A stretch of DNA of 64,000 bases from Vulcanimicrobiota bacterium (GTDB taxonomy: Bacteria; Vulcanimicrobiota; Vulcanimicrobiia; Vulcanimicrobiales; Vulcanimicrobiaceae): NCBI GenBank assembly GCA_030041225.1, contig JASHOG010000035.1, positions 22,972 through 86,971 on the forward strand, written 5' to 3'. Each line of letters opens with the position of its first letter. The first letter of the stretch is position 1. Shown one piece after another: positions 1 through 8,077 of the stretch. The notes below the pieces were generated by a model that worked only from the letters and a program-made list of their open reading frames with translations, did not search any database and was not told the origin of the DNA. The translations under genes were made by a program, and so were the position numbers.

Positions 1-1604
1 CGGCCGGATATGAGGCCGGCTTGCGATCGGGCGATGTCATCGATATCGCCGCAGCGTCGCCGGTCCTGCGGTGGCGGTACGTGTCGAGAAGCAACGGCGG
101 CGCGCATCTAGCCTTCTATGTGGCTCGCGGCACACAGATCCGAGAGGTCAACGTGACCGCGCGGGCTTACAACTTAGCCGCCGACACGCCACTTGAGAAA
201 CTCGGAATCGCCGGTTTTGGATGGCTGCTCTTTTTTGCGGTTCTCATCGCCACGCGGCGTTCCGACAACCAGGACGCGCGCATCATCGCCGCTCTGTTGG
301 CATTTTGGACGCTCGGTGGCACGCTCTATCGCGGGAACGTATGGATTCCATGGGTGCCCCTCTCGATTGTCGCAGACGTCGCGAATAAGCTAGCCAACAC
401 GGCGGCAGTCGTGCTTCTCCTCTATTTCGTGCGACGCTACATGACTCCATCACGGCTTTCAACAGCAATTGCGTGGGTGGTGTACGCGCTCTGCGCGCTT
501 CATATCGTTCTTGGCGGTATCGTTGAGGTTGCTGCAATACTAGCGGGAAACTGGGCAGTTTTCACGTTTGCACTTCGCATCGAGGCCTCGTGCATCAGCG
601 TCGCGCTGCTGCTCGCGGCAGCGTTTGTCGTCGTTTCGCTCCGCAGCGTGCCTCGATCAGATCGCTCGTTGCTGGCTTGGTTGACGGTGCCCCTTGCCTG
701 GCTCTACGTGGCATACGGAATTCTTCCCGCGAGGATCCTCCTCGACCAATTCTTTCCACCGGGAGCGTACGCGCATGCTTCGGATCTGGCGTATGACGTC
801 CTCATGGTGATCGTGCCGCTGAGTTTGACGTACGCACTCTTCAGCCGTCGCGTTCTCGACATCGCCTTCGTGCTCAATCGTGCTGCGATATTTTCGATTG
901 TTTCACTCGTCATCGTGGGAATATTCGTCCTGGCGGAATGGCTTATCAGCGGATGGATGGCGAACGCTAGCCGGTCGGCAAATGTGATCGTCCTGGGCGT
1001 CCTTGCGCTTCTACTGGGACTAGGGATTCGCTTCGTCCACCGACGCGTTGAGGGCGTCGTCGATCAACTGCTTTTTCGAAAGCGCCGAGAGGGCATCGAC
1101 GCGATTCGCCGGCTCGCGTTGGAAGCGCCGTACATCAGCGATCGAGACGTTCTACTCTCTCGCGCAAGCCGCGTTGTGGAAGAATTCGGCGGAGCGACGT
1201 TCGCGCGGTTCCTCATTGACGACGGACTCGAGCGCTACGGCGACGTCGGCGCAGATGATCCGGCGCTGGTAAGCCTTCGCGCACGGCATGAGCCCATCGA
1301 CCTGCAGGGCGTCGAAACTGTCGTGTCCGGAGAACGAGCGTACCCGATGGCCGCGCGCGGTCGTCTCCTCGGCGTGCTCGTCGTGGGGCCGAAGCGCTCG
1401 GGCGAAGCATACGCTCCCGACGAAGATCGCGCCCTAACCCAGTTAGCGCAAAGCCTGGGCGGAGCGCTCGACGTATTGTCATCGAAGGCATCCTCGGAGC
1501 GGAGTGAGATCATGGAACGGCTTGACACGATCGCTCGCATGCTGTCTTCACTCTGCGCGCTACGTGAGGGTACCGATGAATCTGTTGCCATAGAAGAAAG
1601 ATAG
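1..1604 (+). CDS. PDZ - multi-TM - GAF-like membrane protein (5' partial)
   Basis: The reading frame is open to the left edge (first full codon at 3), so the TTG at 21 is not the real start. The first residues read AGYEAGLRSGDVID, which matches the ligand-groove region of a PDZ domain. About eight hydrophobic segments follow, then a cytoplasmic tail beginning near the QLLFRKRR motif and ending in a roughly 150-residue GAF-like alpha/beta region. No histidine-kinase, HD or GGDEF motif is visible, so it may be a sensor that signals through a partner. It ends 12 nt before the DUF3089 gene and is probably co-transcribed with it. Family placement rests on overall architecture only. Confidence 0.7.
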   Translation, partial: AGYEAGLRSGDVIDIAAASPVLRWRYVSRSNGGAHLAFYVARGTQIREVNVTARAYNLAADTPLEKLGIAGFGWLLFFAVLIATRRSDNQDARIIAALLAFWTLGGTLYRGNVWIPWVPLSIVADVANKLANTAAVVLLLYFVRRYMTPSRLSTAIAWVVYALCALHIVLGGIVEVAAILAGNWAVFTFALRIEASCISVALLLAAAFVVVSLRSVPRSDRSLLAWLTVPLAWLYVAYGILPARILLDQFFPPGAYAHASDLAYDVLMVIVPLSLTYALFSRRVLDIAFVLNRAAIFSIVSLVIVGIFVLAEWLISGWMANASRSANVIVLGVLALLLGLGIRFVHRRVEGVVDQLLFRKRREGIDAIRRLALEAPYISDRDVLLSRASRVVEEFGGATFARFLIDDGLERYGDVGADDPALVSLRARHEPIDLQGVETVVSGERAYPMAARGRLLGVLVVGPKRSGEAYAPDEDRALTQLAQSLGGALDVLSSKASSERSEIMERLDTIARMLSSLCALREGTDESVAIEER

Positions 1605-1616
1605 GTCTCGCTTGTC

Positions 1617-2690
1617 ATGATGCATGTTGGTCTTGCAGCAGTGATTTGGTTATGCCGGCCCGGCATGGCTAACGATCCGTGCGCTGCACCGTTCGCCGTC
1701 AGCACGATAGTTGCAGGCAAGGTGAGACGCGTGCGGACGACTCTGCCGGCAGTCGCACCGAAGTTCGACTGCTTTTACGTCTATCCGACGGTGAGTCTTG
1801 AATCCACGGACAATGCGGACGTGCGTGTTCAACGCTCGGAACGAGCCATTGCGGTTGCGCAAGGTTCGCCGTTTTCCGGTGCCTGTGACGTATGGGCACC
1901 GATGTATCGGCAATTCACGCTTCGGGCGATCTCCGACGGAAGGGCATACGAAGCGCACTACAGGGCTGTTGCGTATGACAGCCTGATGCAGGCGTGGCGC
2001 GAATACATTGCGCACGATAACCGTGGTCGTCCGATCATCTTCATCGGACATTCGCAGGGCGCTATCATGCTGACGCGCCTGTTGCGGGAAGAGATTGACC
2101 CGAATCCTGTACTGCGAAAACGCTTGGTGCTCGCGATGTTACTTGGCGGGAATGTCGTCGCGCCGGACACACCGCACTCGCAAGGGAGCTTCGCGCACAT
2201 TCCCGCCTGCATCGCGCGCGCGGAAACAGGGTGCGTCATCGCGTACTCGACGTTCGCGCGGCAGCCACCGCCGAACGCACATTTCGGCATTCCGGGGCAG
2301 GGCGCCAGCCTTCCGTGGCAAACCGCGCGCACAGGCGTTTATGTGCTGTGCACGAATCCCGGCTCTCTTTCCGGCGGCAGTGCTTCGCTGACGGCGTATT
2401 TTGCCACGGGGCCCGGCCCCGAGTGGGCTGCGACTCACGTGGCCCCGCCCGGCGTGTTCACGCCGTGGGTAGCGTACCCCAACCTCTTCAACGCGCGCTG
2501 CGAACGTCACGGCAACGCATCGTGGCTCAATGTTACCCGAAACGGTTCATCCGCGGATTGGCCGCACTTGACGCCCGGTGCGCCGAGCTGGGGATTGCAC
2601 AGCGACGACGTGTCGATCGGATTGGGAGCCCTGATCGAAGACGTCATAGCGGCCGAAGCCGCATACAAGGGCAAGGCACGAACCCGATAG
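1617..2690 (+). CDS. DUF3089 family alpha/beta hydrolase
   Basis: A 357-residue protein. Near the N-terminus it has WLCRPG followed by NDPC, a typical DUF3089 opening, and a nucleophile elbow GHSQG around residue 146, with Ser as the predicted nucleophile. DUF3089 proteins are lipase/esterase-like enzymes of mostly unknown substrate. There is an in-frame stop four codons upstream of the ATG at 1617, so the coding region cannot be extended. The N-terminus therefore starts almost at the conserved core with at most a very short hydrophobic stretch, and a normal cleavable signal peptide is not evident. The gene follows the preceding membrane-protein gene by 12 nt. Confidence 0.8.
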   Translation: MMHVGLAAVIWLCRPGMANDPCAAPFAVSTIVAGKVRRVRTTLPAVAPKFDCFYVYPTVSLESTDNADVRVQRSERAIAVAQGSPFSGACDVWAPMYRQFTLRAISDGRAYEAHYRAVAYDSLMQAWREYIAHDNRGRPIIFIGHSQGAIMLTRLLREEIDPNPVLRKRLVLAMLLGGNVVAPDTPHSQGSFAHIPACIARAETGCVIAYSTFARQPPPNAHFGIPGQGASLPWQTARTGVYVLCTNPGSLSGGSASLTAYFATGPGPEWAATHVAPPGVFTPWVAYPNLFNARCERHGNASWLNVTRNGSSADWPHLTPGAPSWGLHSDDVSIGLGALIEDVIAAEAAYKGKARTR

Positions 2691-2720
2691 GCCCTCATTG
2701 GTCCAGCGAATGCGGCAACA

Positions 2721-3509
2721 ATGAGATTTGAAGGACAAGCAGTCAATCAGACTGCGCTTGACAACGTTGAGCACTGGCGCCCGCAAAAGACGCAACTGCT
2801 TACGCAGCTTCTCATTGACGCGCAGCGTCGGGAAGACGTCGTGACCGGCGTTCTCGAATTGGGCGTGTACAAAGGTTGGTTTCTCAGCCTGCTCGCCGGT
2901 TGCGTCGACGGACTTGACGTTCCTGTGATCGGCGTCGATGCTTTCATCGGGAACGACGGAAAGAAGCTTACGTCGAAGGATCAACGGGAAACGGAAGGCC
3001 GAATCCACGAAGCGATCGCCGCAGTTACCGGCAAGCCCAGCCGGGCGACGATCATGAACGCTCGTACCGACGAGCTCAACGTCGACATGCTCCGTTCGTT
3101 AGCGCCATTGGGCCTTTCATTCATCGGTGTCGATACGGCTTGGCCGGGAAGCAGTACGGCTGACCGCTTGGTGGACCTCGCGATTGTCTCGGCCATGCTC
3201 AGCGAACGCGGCATCGCCTTGTTCAATGATCTTTTTGCAGCACATCTTCCCGGCAGTTGTGAAGGGTTTTTCACGTATTTTTTCAGGCACCCCGAAGCTG
3301 ATGTCGTGCCGTTCGCTACGGTTGCAACAGGCGTACTGCTGTGTCGCCGTGCCGCATACGACTTCTATTATGCGACCTGCGTCGAGATTCTGCAGCGCCC
3401 AGAAGGCGATTTCTCGGAGCTGTCCGACGCGGCTCGGCATCTGGCTTTTCATCGTTCCATCAGCTGGACGCCACAACTGCTTGGCCGAGCGGTCGTACCG
3501 TTTCTGTAA
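2721..3509 (+). CDS. class I SAM-dependent methyltransferase-like protein
   Basis: 262 residues. The segment GVLELGVYKGW near residue 45 looks like SAM-binding motif I of Rossmann-type methyltransferases, and IGVDAFIG follows as the acidic post-motif. Later segments such as LSFIGVDTAW fit the macrocin O-methyltransferase/TylF-like group, in which the fold acts on sugars or small metabolites. The substrate cannot be inferred. The TAA stop at 3507-3509 overlaps the ATG of the next gene by one base, which suggests translational coupling. Confidence 0.65.
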   Translation: MRFEGQAVNQTALDNVEHWRPQKTQLLTQLLIDAQRREDVVTGVLELGVYKGWFLSLLAGCVDGLDVPVIGVDAFIGNDGKKLTSKDQRETEGRIHEAIAAVTGKPSRATIMNARTDELNVDMLRSLAPLGLSFIGVDTAWPGSSTADRLVDLAIVSAMLSERGIALFNDLFAAHLPGSCEGFFTYFFRHPEADVVPFATVATGVLLCRRAAYDFYYATCVEILQRPEGDFSELSDAARHLAFHRSISWTPQLLGRAVVPFL

Positions 3510-4888
3510 TGACTGCCAAAGCCGTCTGGGCCGCGACGGCTGCGTATGCCGTCGTCTTCTTTTTGCTAGGTGCGGACCGGTATGCGACCTACCACTCCGG
3601 AACCGATCTCGGCATCTTCACACAGGCGATCGCGAGCGCATTTCACGGCTTTAGCGACACCTTCGAAGGCGGTAGCCACTTCGCGTTCCACTTCTCGCCG
3701 ATCCTCTATCTCTGCTGGCCTTTTCTCGAGCTTGCGCATTCGGCGCTCGCGCTCGTCGCGATTCAGGCGAGCGCAACCGCGCTCGTCGCGCCGGCGCTCT
3801 ACCTGATCGCACGTAAACGTACGACCGAGCGCAATGCGGCGATCCTCGCCTGCATCGCACTGCTCTATCCGCCGCTCGAGGGCGTCACCTTTACCGAGTT
3901 TCACGAGAACGGTCTCGTGCCGGCCGCGGTCGCGTGGCTGCTATGGGCAATCGATTCTCGGCGCTTTGGCATTGCAGTCGCGCTCCTCATCGTGACGCTC
4001 TGCGTCAAGGAAGATCAGGCGCCCGCAATGGCGTTTCTTGGGATATGCGCGCTCTTGTATTTTCGTGGTCCCTCGACTCCGGGGCTTCGCCCCTCCGCTC
4101 GGGATGACAAGGGTAAGCGCTCCGTCGACATAGCGGGCGTAACCTTCAGCGCGACTGCGGTGCTCCTGTCAATCATTGTCTTCGTCGCATATTTTTTGCT
4201 TATCGTTCCCGCGGTCGGCGGGCAGGCGGGGTGGACGCCGGAGCACTTCTACCATTGGGGAGGGAGCGGCGCACCGCCGATACCGCTCGATCGCCAAATC
4301 GTCGGACGGCTGACGTACCTGCTCGAAGCCTTCGTGCCGCTCGCGTTTATCCCACTACGGTCGCGCGTCATGCTGCTCTCGCTTCCGGGGTTCGCGGAGG
4401 TCTTGGGCTCACGCGAGCCGCTGACATACACGATGGGGCAGCACTACGCCGCAGTGTGGATACCGTACGTGCTCGTCGCGTTTGCCATCGCCGGCGCGGA
4501 TCTCTTCGAGCAGCAGGTGCGGCGCGCGACGGGGTGGGTTCGCGCGAGCGCGATCCTCTGCGTGCTCGTCTCGATATTCTTCAGCCCGCTCCATCTTGGG
4601 CACTTCTTGCGTCTCCCGAATGCGAGCGACAGTGCGACGAATGCGCTCATCGCGAAGATTCCGAGCGGGGCGAGCATCGGAACCTACGGCGAGATCTACG
4701 CGCACCTCGGCTTCTTTCCGCATGCCGCCGTCGGTCTTCGCAGGCACCCCGAGTATGTGATCTACGACACGGCGTACAGGTCGACGTACTGGAATGGGAC
4801 GGTTCTTCCGCAGATCGACCAAGCAGTAGCGGCCGGAGTCTATCGTGTGATCGCACGTCGAGACGGCGTTCTGCTGCTAGAACGATAG
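3509..4888 (+). CDS. DUF2079 family polytopic membrane protein
   Basis: 459 residues with about ten hydrophobic segments. The N-terminal pattern (GADRYATYHSGTDLGIFTQA, then SHFAFHFSPILYL) is characteristic of DUF2079, a membrane family related in layout to GT-C glycosyltransferases; its function is not established. I chose the ATG at 3509, which overlaps the previous stop and begins the first TM segment, over an in-frame upstream extension that would read through the methyltransferase gene. Residues about 187-202, between two TM segments, are encoded by a GC-rich palindromic repeat that looks inserted (listed separately). Confidence 0.8.
   Translation: MTAKAVWAATAAYAVVFFLLGADRYATYHSGTDLGIFTQAIASAFHGFSDTFEGGSHFAFHFSPILYLCWPFLELAHSALALVAIQASATALVAPALYLIARKRTTERNAAILACIALLYPPLEGVTFTEFHENGLVPAAVAWLLWAIDSRRFGIAVALLIVTLCVKEDQAPAMAFLGICALLYFRGPSTPGLRPSARDDKGKRSVDIAGVTFSATAVLLSIIVFVAYFLLIVPAVGGQAGWTPEHFYHWGGSGAPPIPLDRQIVGRLTYLLEAFVPLAFIPLRSRVMLLSLPGFAEVLGSREPLTYTMGQHYAAVWIPYVLVAFAIAGADLFEQQVRRATGWVRASAILCVLVSIFFSPLHLGHFLRLPNASDSATNALIAKIPSGASIGTYGEIYAHLGFFPHAAVGLRRHPEYVIYDTAYRSTYWNGTVLPQIDQAVAAGVYRVIARRDGVLLLER
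4069..4110 (+). repeat. intragenic palindromic (REP-like) element
   Basis: Inside the DUF2079 gene there is a perfect hairpin GGGGC-TTC-GCCCC (4081-4093) flanked by CCTCGACTCC on the left and TCCGCTCGGGATGACAA on the right. This combination resembles short dispersed palindromic repeats I have seen in many environmental bacterial genomes. It is in frame and encodes a hydrophilic loop (residues about 187-202) between transmembrane segments, so it adds residues without breaking the protein. Only one copy occurs in this window, so its repeat status is inferred from recognition, not from multiple copies here. Confidence 0.5.
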
Positions 4889-4944
4889 GTAAACCTTCGG
4901 TAAAGGGTCCACGCTCCGCCGGCGAGGGTGCCGAACCTACAAAC

Positions 4945-6270
4945 ATGGCCATCGTGCCGGAAATGATGCACCTCCCGGCCGCGCACGTGTGCGCGACGCC
5001 CGATGAAGCTCGCAGATTTGTCGCGGTGCTCGTCAAGGGGCGCACTGTGATGGCGGCACTCAAGTGTGAGCGCAAAGGTTTTGCTTCATCGGAGTTCGTC
5101 GCGAAGGTGATGAACGACTCCGACGAAGAGCTCTCGTGCACGGTCACCGGTTGGACGCATCGCGGCACCGTTCAGCTCGAGCCACGCTGCTTCTGGATCA
5201 AGCCGCGCTCACTGGCGCAGATCCCGATTCGCGCGCCGTTGCGGCTGCCGTACCCGGTACAAACGATCTCGCTGCAGATGCACAACTCTGCGGTGCGCGC
5301 CACGGCCGAAGCCGACGTGCCCACGCCGCTCGCTCTCCGCTTGGGCGCGGTTTTCGGGGTGCTCGCGGCGCTCGTTTTCGGCGCTCTTACGTTTCGGCAG
5401 GCTGCGCTGCCGCGTGTCCTTGCATATACCCTGCCGTCGAAAGTCGCGGCCGGTGACGTTGCAAGCGCGGTGTACGCAGTCGCCGGAGTGGGAACCGCGG
5501 AGTACGAGGTCACGAGCCGCGGCGAGCAGATTGCAGGCGGCGTTCTCCCGCGCGACTCCGGTTCTTTCACCTTTCCAACCTCCAAACAGGCCGGGGTGTA
5601 CGAGGTCGCCCTCTCGATGGTGGGGCCGCTCGGCCGCGTGCGCAGAGAGCTTGTCACGGCCGCGACGCCGTTCAGCGCGAGCGATGTGCTCTCGATTACG
5701 GCGCTACAGCCGGAGCCGGGCGTAGTGCGCAGCGGAGAGTCCGTCAACGTTCGCTATGTTTCCGATGGTCAGAGCGGTAGGGTAACGCTCTACGACGCGA
5801 GCGGTATCGCGCTGCAGCACGCTCCTTACAACGCAAGCGGCGTCAGTCGGTTAACCGCGCCCGCCGTCGATATTCCGACACAGTATCGCGTCGAGCTGCA
5901 GGTCGCATCCGGCTCGACGACGGCAATCAGCTCCGCCGGGCTGCTCGTGCTTCCAAACGATGACGCCGTACCAAACGCGCCGGCAGGTACGCTGAGCGCC
6001 ACGCAGCTTTTGAGCGTGCCCCCGTACGTCGTATCCGCCACGACCTTCGGCGTACGGCTGCTCGCGCATCCGGAGAATCTTCGTTTGACGTTCGAAGACG
6101 AGCAGGGGACGCCGCTCGAGACGGAGGCGGTGACGCCGCAGCAAGCGATCACGTATTTTACGGCTCCAAACATCGCCCACGACGGCTCCTACGTGATCGA
6201 TGCCTCATTCTCGCGCGGTAACGTCCAGCAGGACGTGCTGCAGCGGGTTCTCGTCCGCCGGGCAGGGTAG
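4945..6270 (+). CDS. hypothetical membrane-anchored protein with extracytoplasmic beta-rich domains
   Basis: 441 residues from the ATG at 4945; an upstream in-frame extension would overlap the DUF2079 gene and is rejected. Residues 1-125 look like a soluble beta-rich domain. A single strong TM segment (GAVFGVLAALVFGALTF, about residues 134-150) follows, then roughly 290 residues of beta-sandwich-like sequence rich in Val/Thr/Ser/Ala, resembling tandem Ig-like modules. I do not recognise a family. It sits 56 nt after the DUF2079 gene and just before a strong terminator, so it likely ends that transcription unit. Confidence 0.6.
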   Translation: MAIVPEMMHLPAAHVCATPDEARRFVAVLVKGRTVMAALKCERKGFASSEFVAKVMNDSDEELSCTVTGWTHRGTVQLEPRCFWIKPRSLAQIPIRAPLRLPYPVQTISLQMHNSAVRATAEADVPTPLALRLGAVFGVLAALVFGALTFRQAALPRVLAYTLPSKVAAGDVASAVYAVAGVGTAEYEVTSRGEQIAGGVLPRDSGSFTFPTSKQAGVYEVALSMVGPLGRVRRELVTAATPFSASDVLSITALQPEPGVVRSGESVNVRYVSDGQSGRVTLYDASGIALQHAPYNASGVSRLTAPAVDIPTQYRVELQVASGSTTAISSAGLLVLPNDDAVPNAPAGTLSATQLLSVPPYVVSATTFGVRLLAHPENLRLTFEDEQGTPLETEAVTPQQAITYFTAPNIAHDGSYVIDASFSRGNVQQDVLQRVLVRRAG

Positions 6271-6298
6271 AACCGCAGGGGAGCCTAATAGCACGAAG

Positions 6299-6319
6299 CC
6301 CGGCGCAAGGCCGGGTTTT
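6299..6319 (+). terminator. rho-independent terminator abutting the etfB start
   Basis: A perfect 6-bp stem CCCGGC/GCCGGG (6299-6304 and 6310-6315) with a GCAAG loop is followed by TTTT (6316-6319). It ends the upstream unit. Its T-tract finishes two bases before the etfB ATG (6322), leaving no room for a separate Shine-Dalgarno sequence. Confidence 0.85.
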
Positions 6320-6321
6320 CT

Positions 6322-7095
6322 ATGAAAATTGTCGTTACGGTGAAGGTCGTCCCCGACCTCACTGCCCCCAAGTCGATCGATCCCGCAACGAAGCGCCTCG
6401 TTCGCACCGGCATGGAGAGCCAGCTCAATCCCTACGACGAGTACGCGCTCGAAGCAGCGCTGCAGTTGAAGGAGCGTCTCGGCGGCGACACCACGGTAAC
6501 GCTTCTCTCGATGATTCCAGAAACGTCGAAGGAGACGCTACGCAAGGCGCTTGCCATGGGCGCCGACGAAGCTGTCGTCCTGAGCGACAACGCGCTTGTG
6601 GGAGCCGACGTTTCCGTTACTGCGCGCTCTCTTGCGGCGGCGTTGAAAAAGATCGGCTACGATCTCGTTATCTGCGGTGGTCTCTCCGACGACGGCTCTA
6701 CCGGAGGCGTTCCGGGAGCGATTGCGGAGCATCTCGGCGTTCCGGCCCTGACGAACGCGCGTCACCTCGAGATCGAGAGCAACGCCGTCAAAGCGCAGCG
6801 TGAAACTGATACCGGGTATCAGGTCGTCAGCTGCCCTTTGCCGGCGCTCGTGAGCGTGACGATGGCGGTCGGTGAGCCACGCTACGCGTCGCTCAAAGGC
6901 ATCATGGGAGCAAAGAAAAAGACACTCGCGGTCCTTTCGGCTGCCGACGCCGGTATCGACGCAAAGCCGAAGACGGAGCTGCTACGCTTCGCGCCGCCAC
7001 CCGCGCGCGTGAAAGCGCGCGTCGTGGAAGCTGCCGATGGGCCGAGCGGCGCGCGCGCAATCTTCGATTTCCTCCGGGAGCGCAAGCTCGTTTGA
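6322..7095 (+). CDS. etfB: electron transfer flavoprotein beta subunit
   Basis: 257 residues, the normal size for EtfB. It begins MKIVVTVKVVPD, the canonical N-terminus, so the start is secure even though a terminator hairpin ends just upstream. NPYDEYALEAAL and the AMP-binding region (GADEAVVLSD, then a CGGLSDDGSTGGVPG segment) fit the family. With EtfA it forms a soluble FAD heterodimer that carries electrons from acyl-CoA and other flavin dehydrogenases to a quinone reductase. The stop overlaps the etfA ATG by one base. No Etf:quinone oxidoreductase or acyl-CoA dehydrogenase lies in the window, so the partner enzymes are elsewhere. Confidence 0.95.
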   Translation: MKIVVTVKVVPDLTAPKSIDPATKRLVRTGMESQLNPYDEYALEAALQLKERLGGDTTVTLLSMIPETSKETLRKALAMGADEAVVLSDNALVGADVSVTARSLAAALKKIGYDLVICGGLSDDGSTGGVPGAIAEHLGVPALTNARHLEIESNAVKAQRETDTGYQVVSCPLPALVSVTMAVGEPRYASLKGIMGAKKKTLAVLSAADAGIDAKPKTELLRFAPPPARVKARVVEAADGPSGARAIFDFLRERKLV

Positions 7096-8072
7096 TGCAG
7101 CACGTCATCGAGGTGGTCGAACACCGCGGGGGTCAGACGCGCAAAGTCACATTCGAGCTGGCGACGCAGGCGCGCCAACTCGCCGACAAGCTCGGCGGCA
7201 CCGCGCACGCGGTCGTCCTCGGGAACGGCGCCGCGCAGCTCGCTGAGAACCTGAAAACGTATCCGCTCGACATCGTTCACGTCGCGGAAGATCCCGACGT
7301 GGATCTCTTTCTCATCGATCCGACGATAGACTACGTGGAATCGGTGGCGCGCGCAACGGGGCCGTCGGTCATTCTGCTTCCAAACACGATGTATGGTCGC
7401 GACGTGGCAAGCCGCCTGGTCGCGAGGCTCGACGCGGGCATGGCGGCCGACGTCACCGCCTTCGAGATCGAGAGCGGACGCGTCGCCTGCGTTGCACCAA
7501 AGCTCGGCGGCGTCACGATCACGACCTGCGCCTTTAAGGATACGGAGTACGGTGTCGTAACCGCGCGGCCGAACGCGTTTCCCGCGCAGAGCGGCGGGAA
7601 GGGCGCACGCGTCGAGCAGATTGCGAAGCCGCAGTCGAAACCGTACGTGATGCGCGTTGAGAACGAGGTCGAAGAGGCGTCCGGCGAGCTCGGGCTCGAA
7701 GAGGCGCCGGTCGTCGTGAGCGGCGGAAGAGGCCTCGGTGGCCCGGAGCCTTTCGCGACGCTGCTCAAACCTCTCGCCGATGCGCTCGGCGGTGCCGTCG
7801 GCGCCTCGCGCGCGGCGGCCGACGCCGGCTGGGTTCCCTACAGCTTGCAGATTGGGCAGACCGGAAAGACGGTCTCGCCGAATCTCTACATCGCCGTCGG
7901 CATCTCCGGCGCGATCCAGCACAAGGTCGGTATGCGCTCGGCAGGGACGATCGTCGCGATCAACAAAGACGCGAGCGCCCCCATTGCAGAGTTTTCAGAT
8001 CTCGTGGTCGTCGGCGACGCATTCAGCATCATCCCGGAGCTCACGAAGCTGATCGAAGCCGAAAAAGGTTAA
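7095..8072 (+). CDS. etfA: electron transfer flavoprotein alpha subunit
   Basis: 325 residues starting at the ATG in the TGATG overlap with etfB; the TTG three bases earlier is less likely. The C-terminal FAD domain has the usual signatures: GGRGLGG around residue 215, then SLQIGQTGKTVSPNLYIAVG and GAIQHKVGM, followed by INKDASAPI near the end. It binds FAD and partners EtfB. It is followed 5 nt later by a TPR-protein gene in what looks like one operon. Confidence 0.95.
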   Translation: MQHVIEVVEHRGGQTRKVTFELATQARQLADKLGGTAHAVVLGNGAAQLAENLKTYPLDIVHVAEDPDVDLFLIDPTIDYVESVARATGPSVILLPNTMYGRDVASRLVARLDAGMAADVTAFEIESGRVACVAPKLGGVTITTCAFKDTEYGVVTARPNAFPAQSGGKGARVEQIAKPQSKPYVMRVENEVEEASGELGLEEAPVVVSGGRGLGGPEPFATLLKPLADALGGAVGASRAAADAGWVPYSLQIGQTGKTVSPNLYIAVGISGAIQHKVGMRSAGTIVAINKDASAPIAEFSDLVVVGDAFSIIPELTKLIEAEKG

Positions 8073-8077
8073 TCAGA

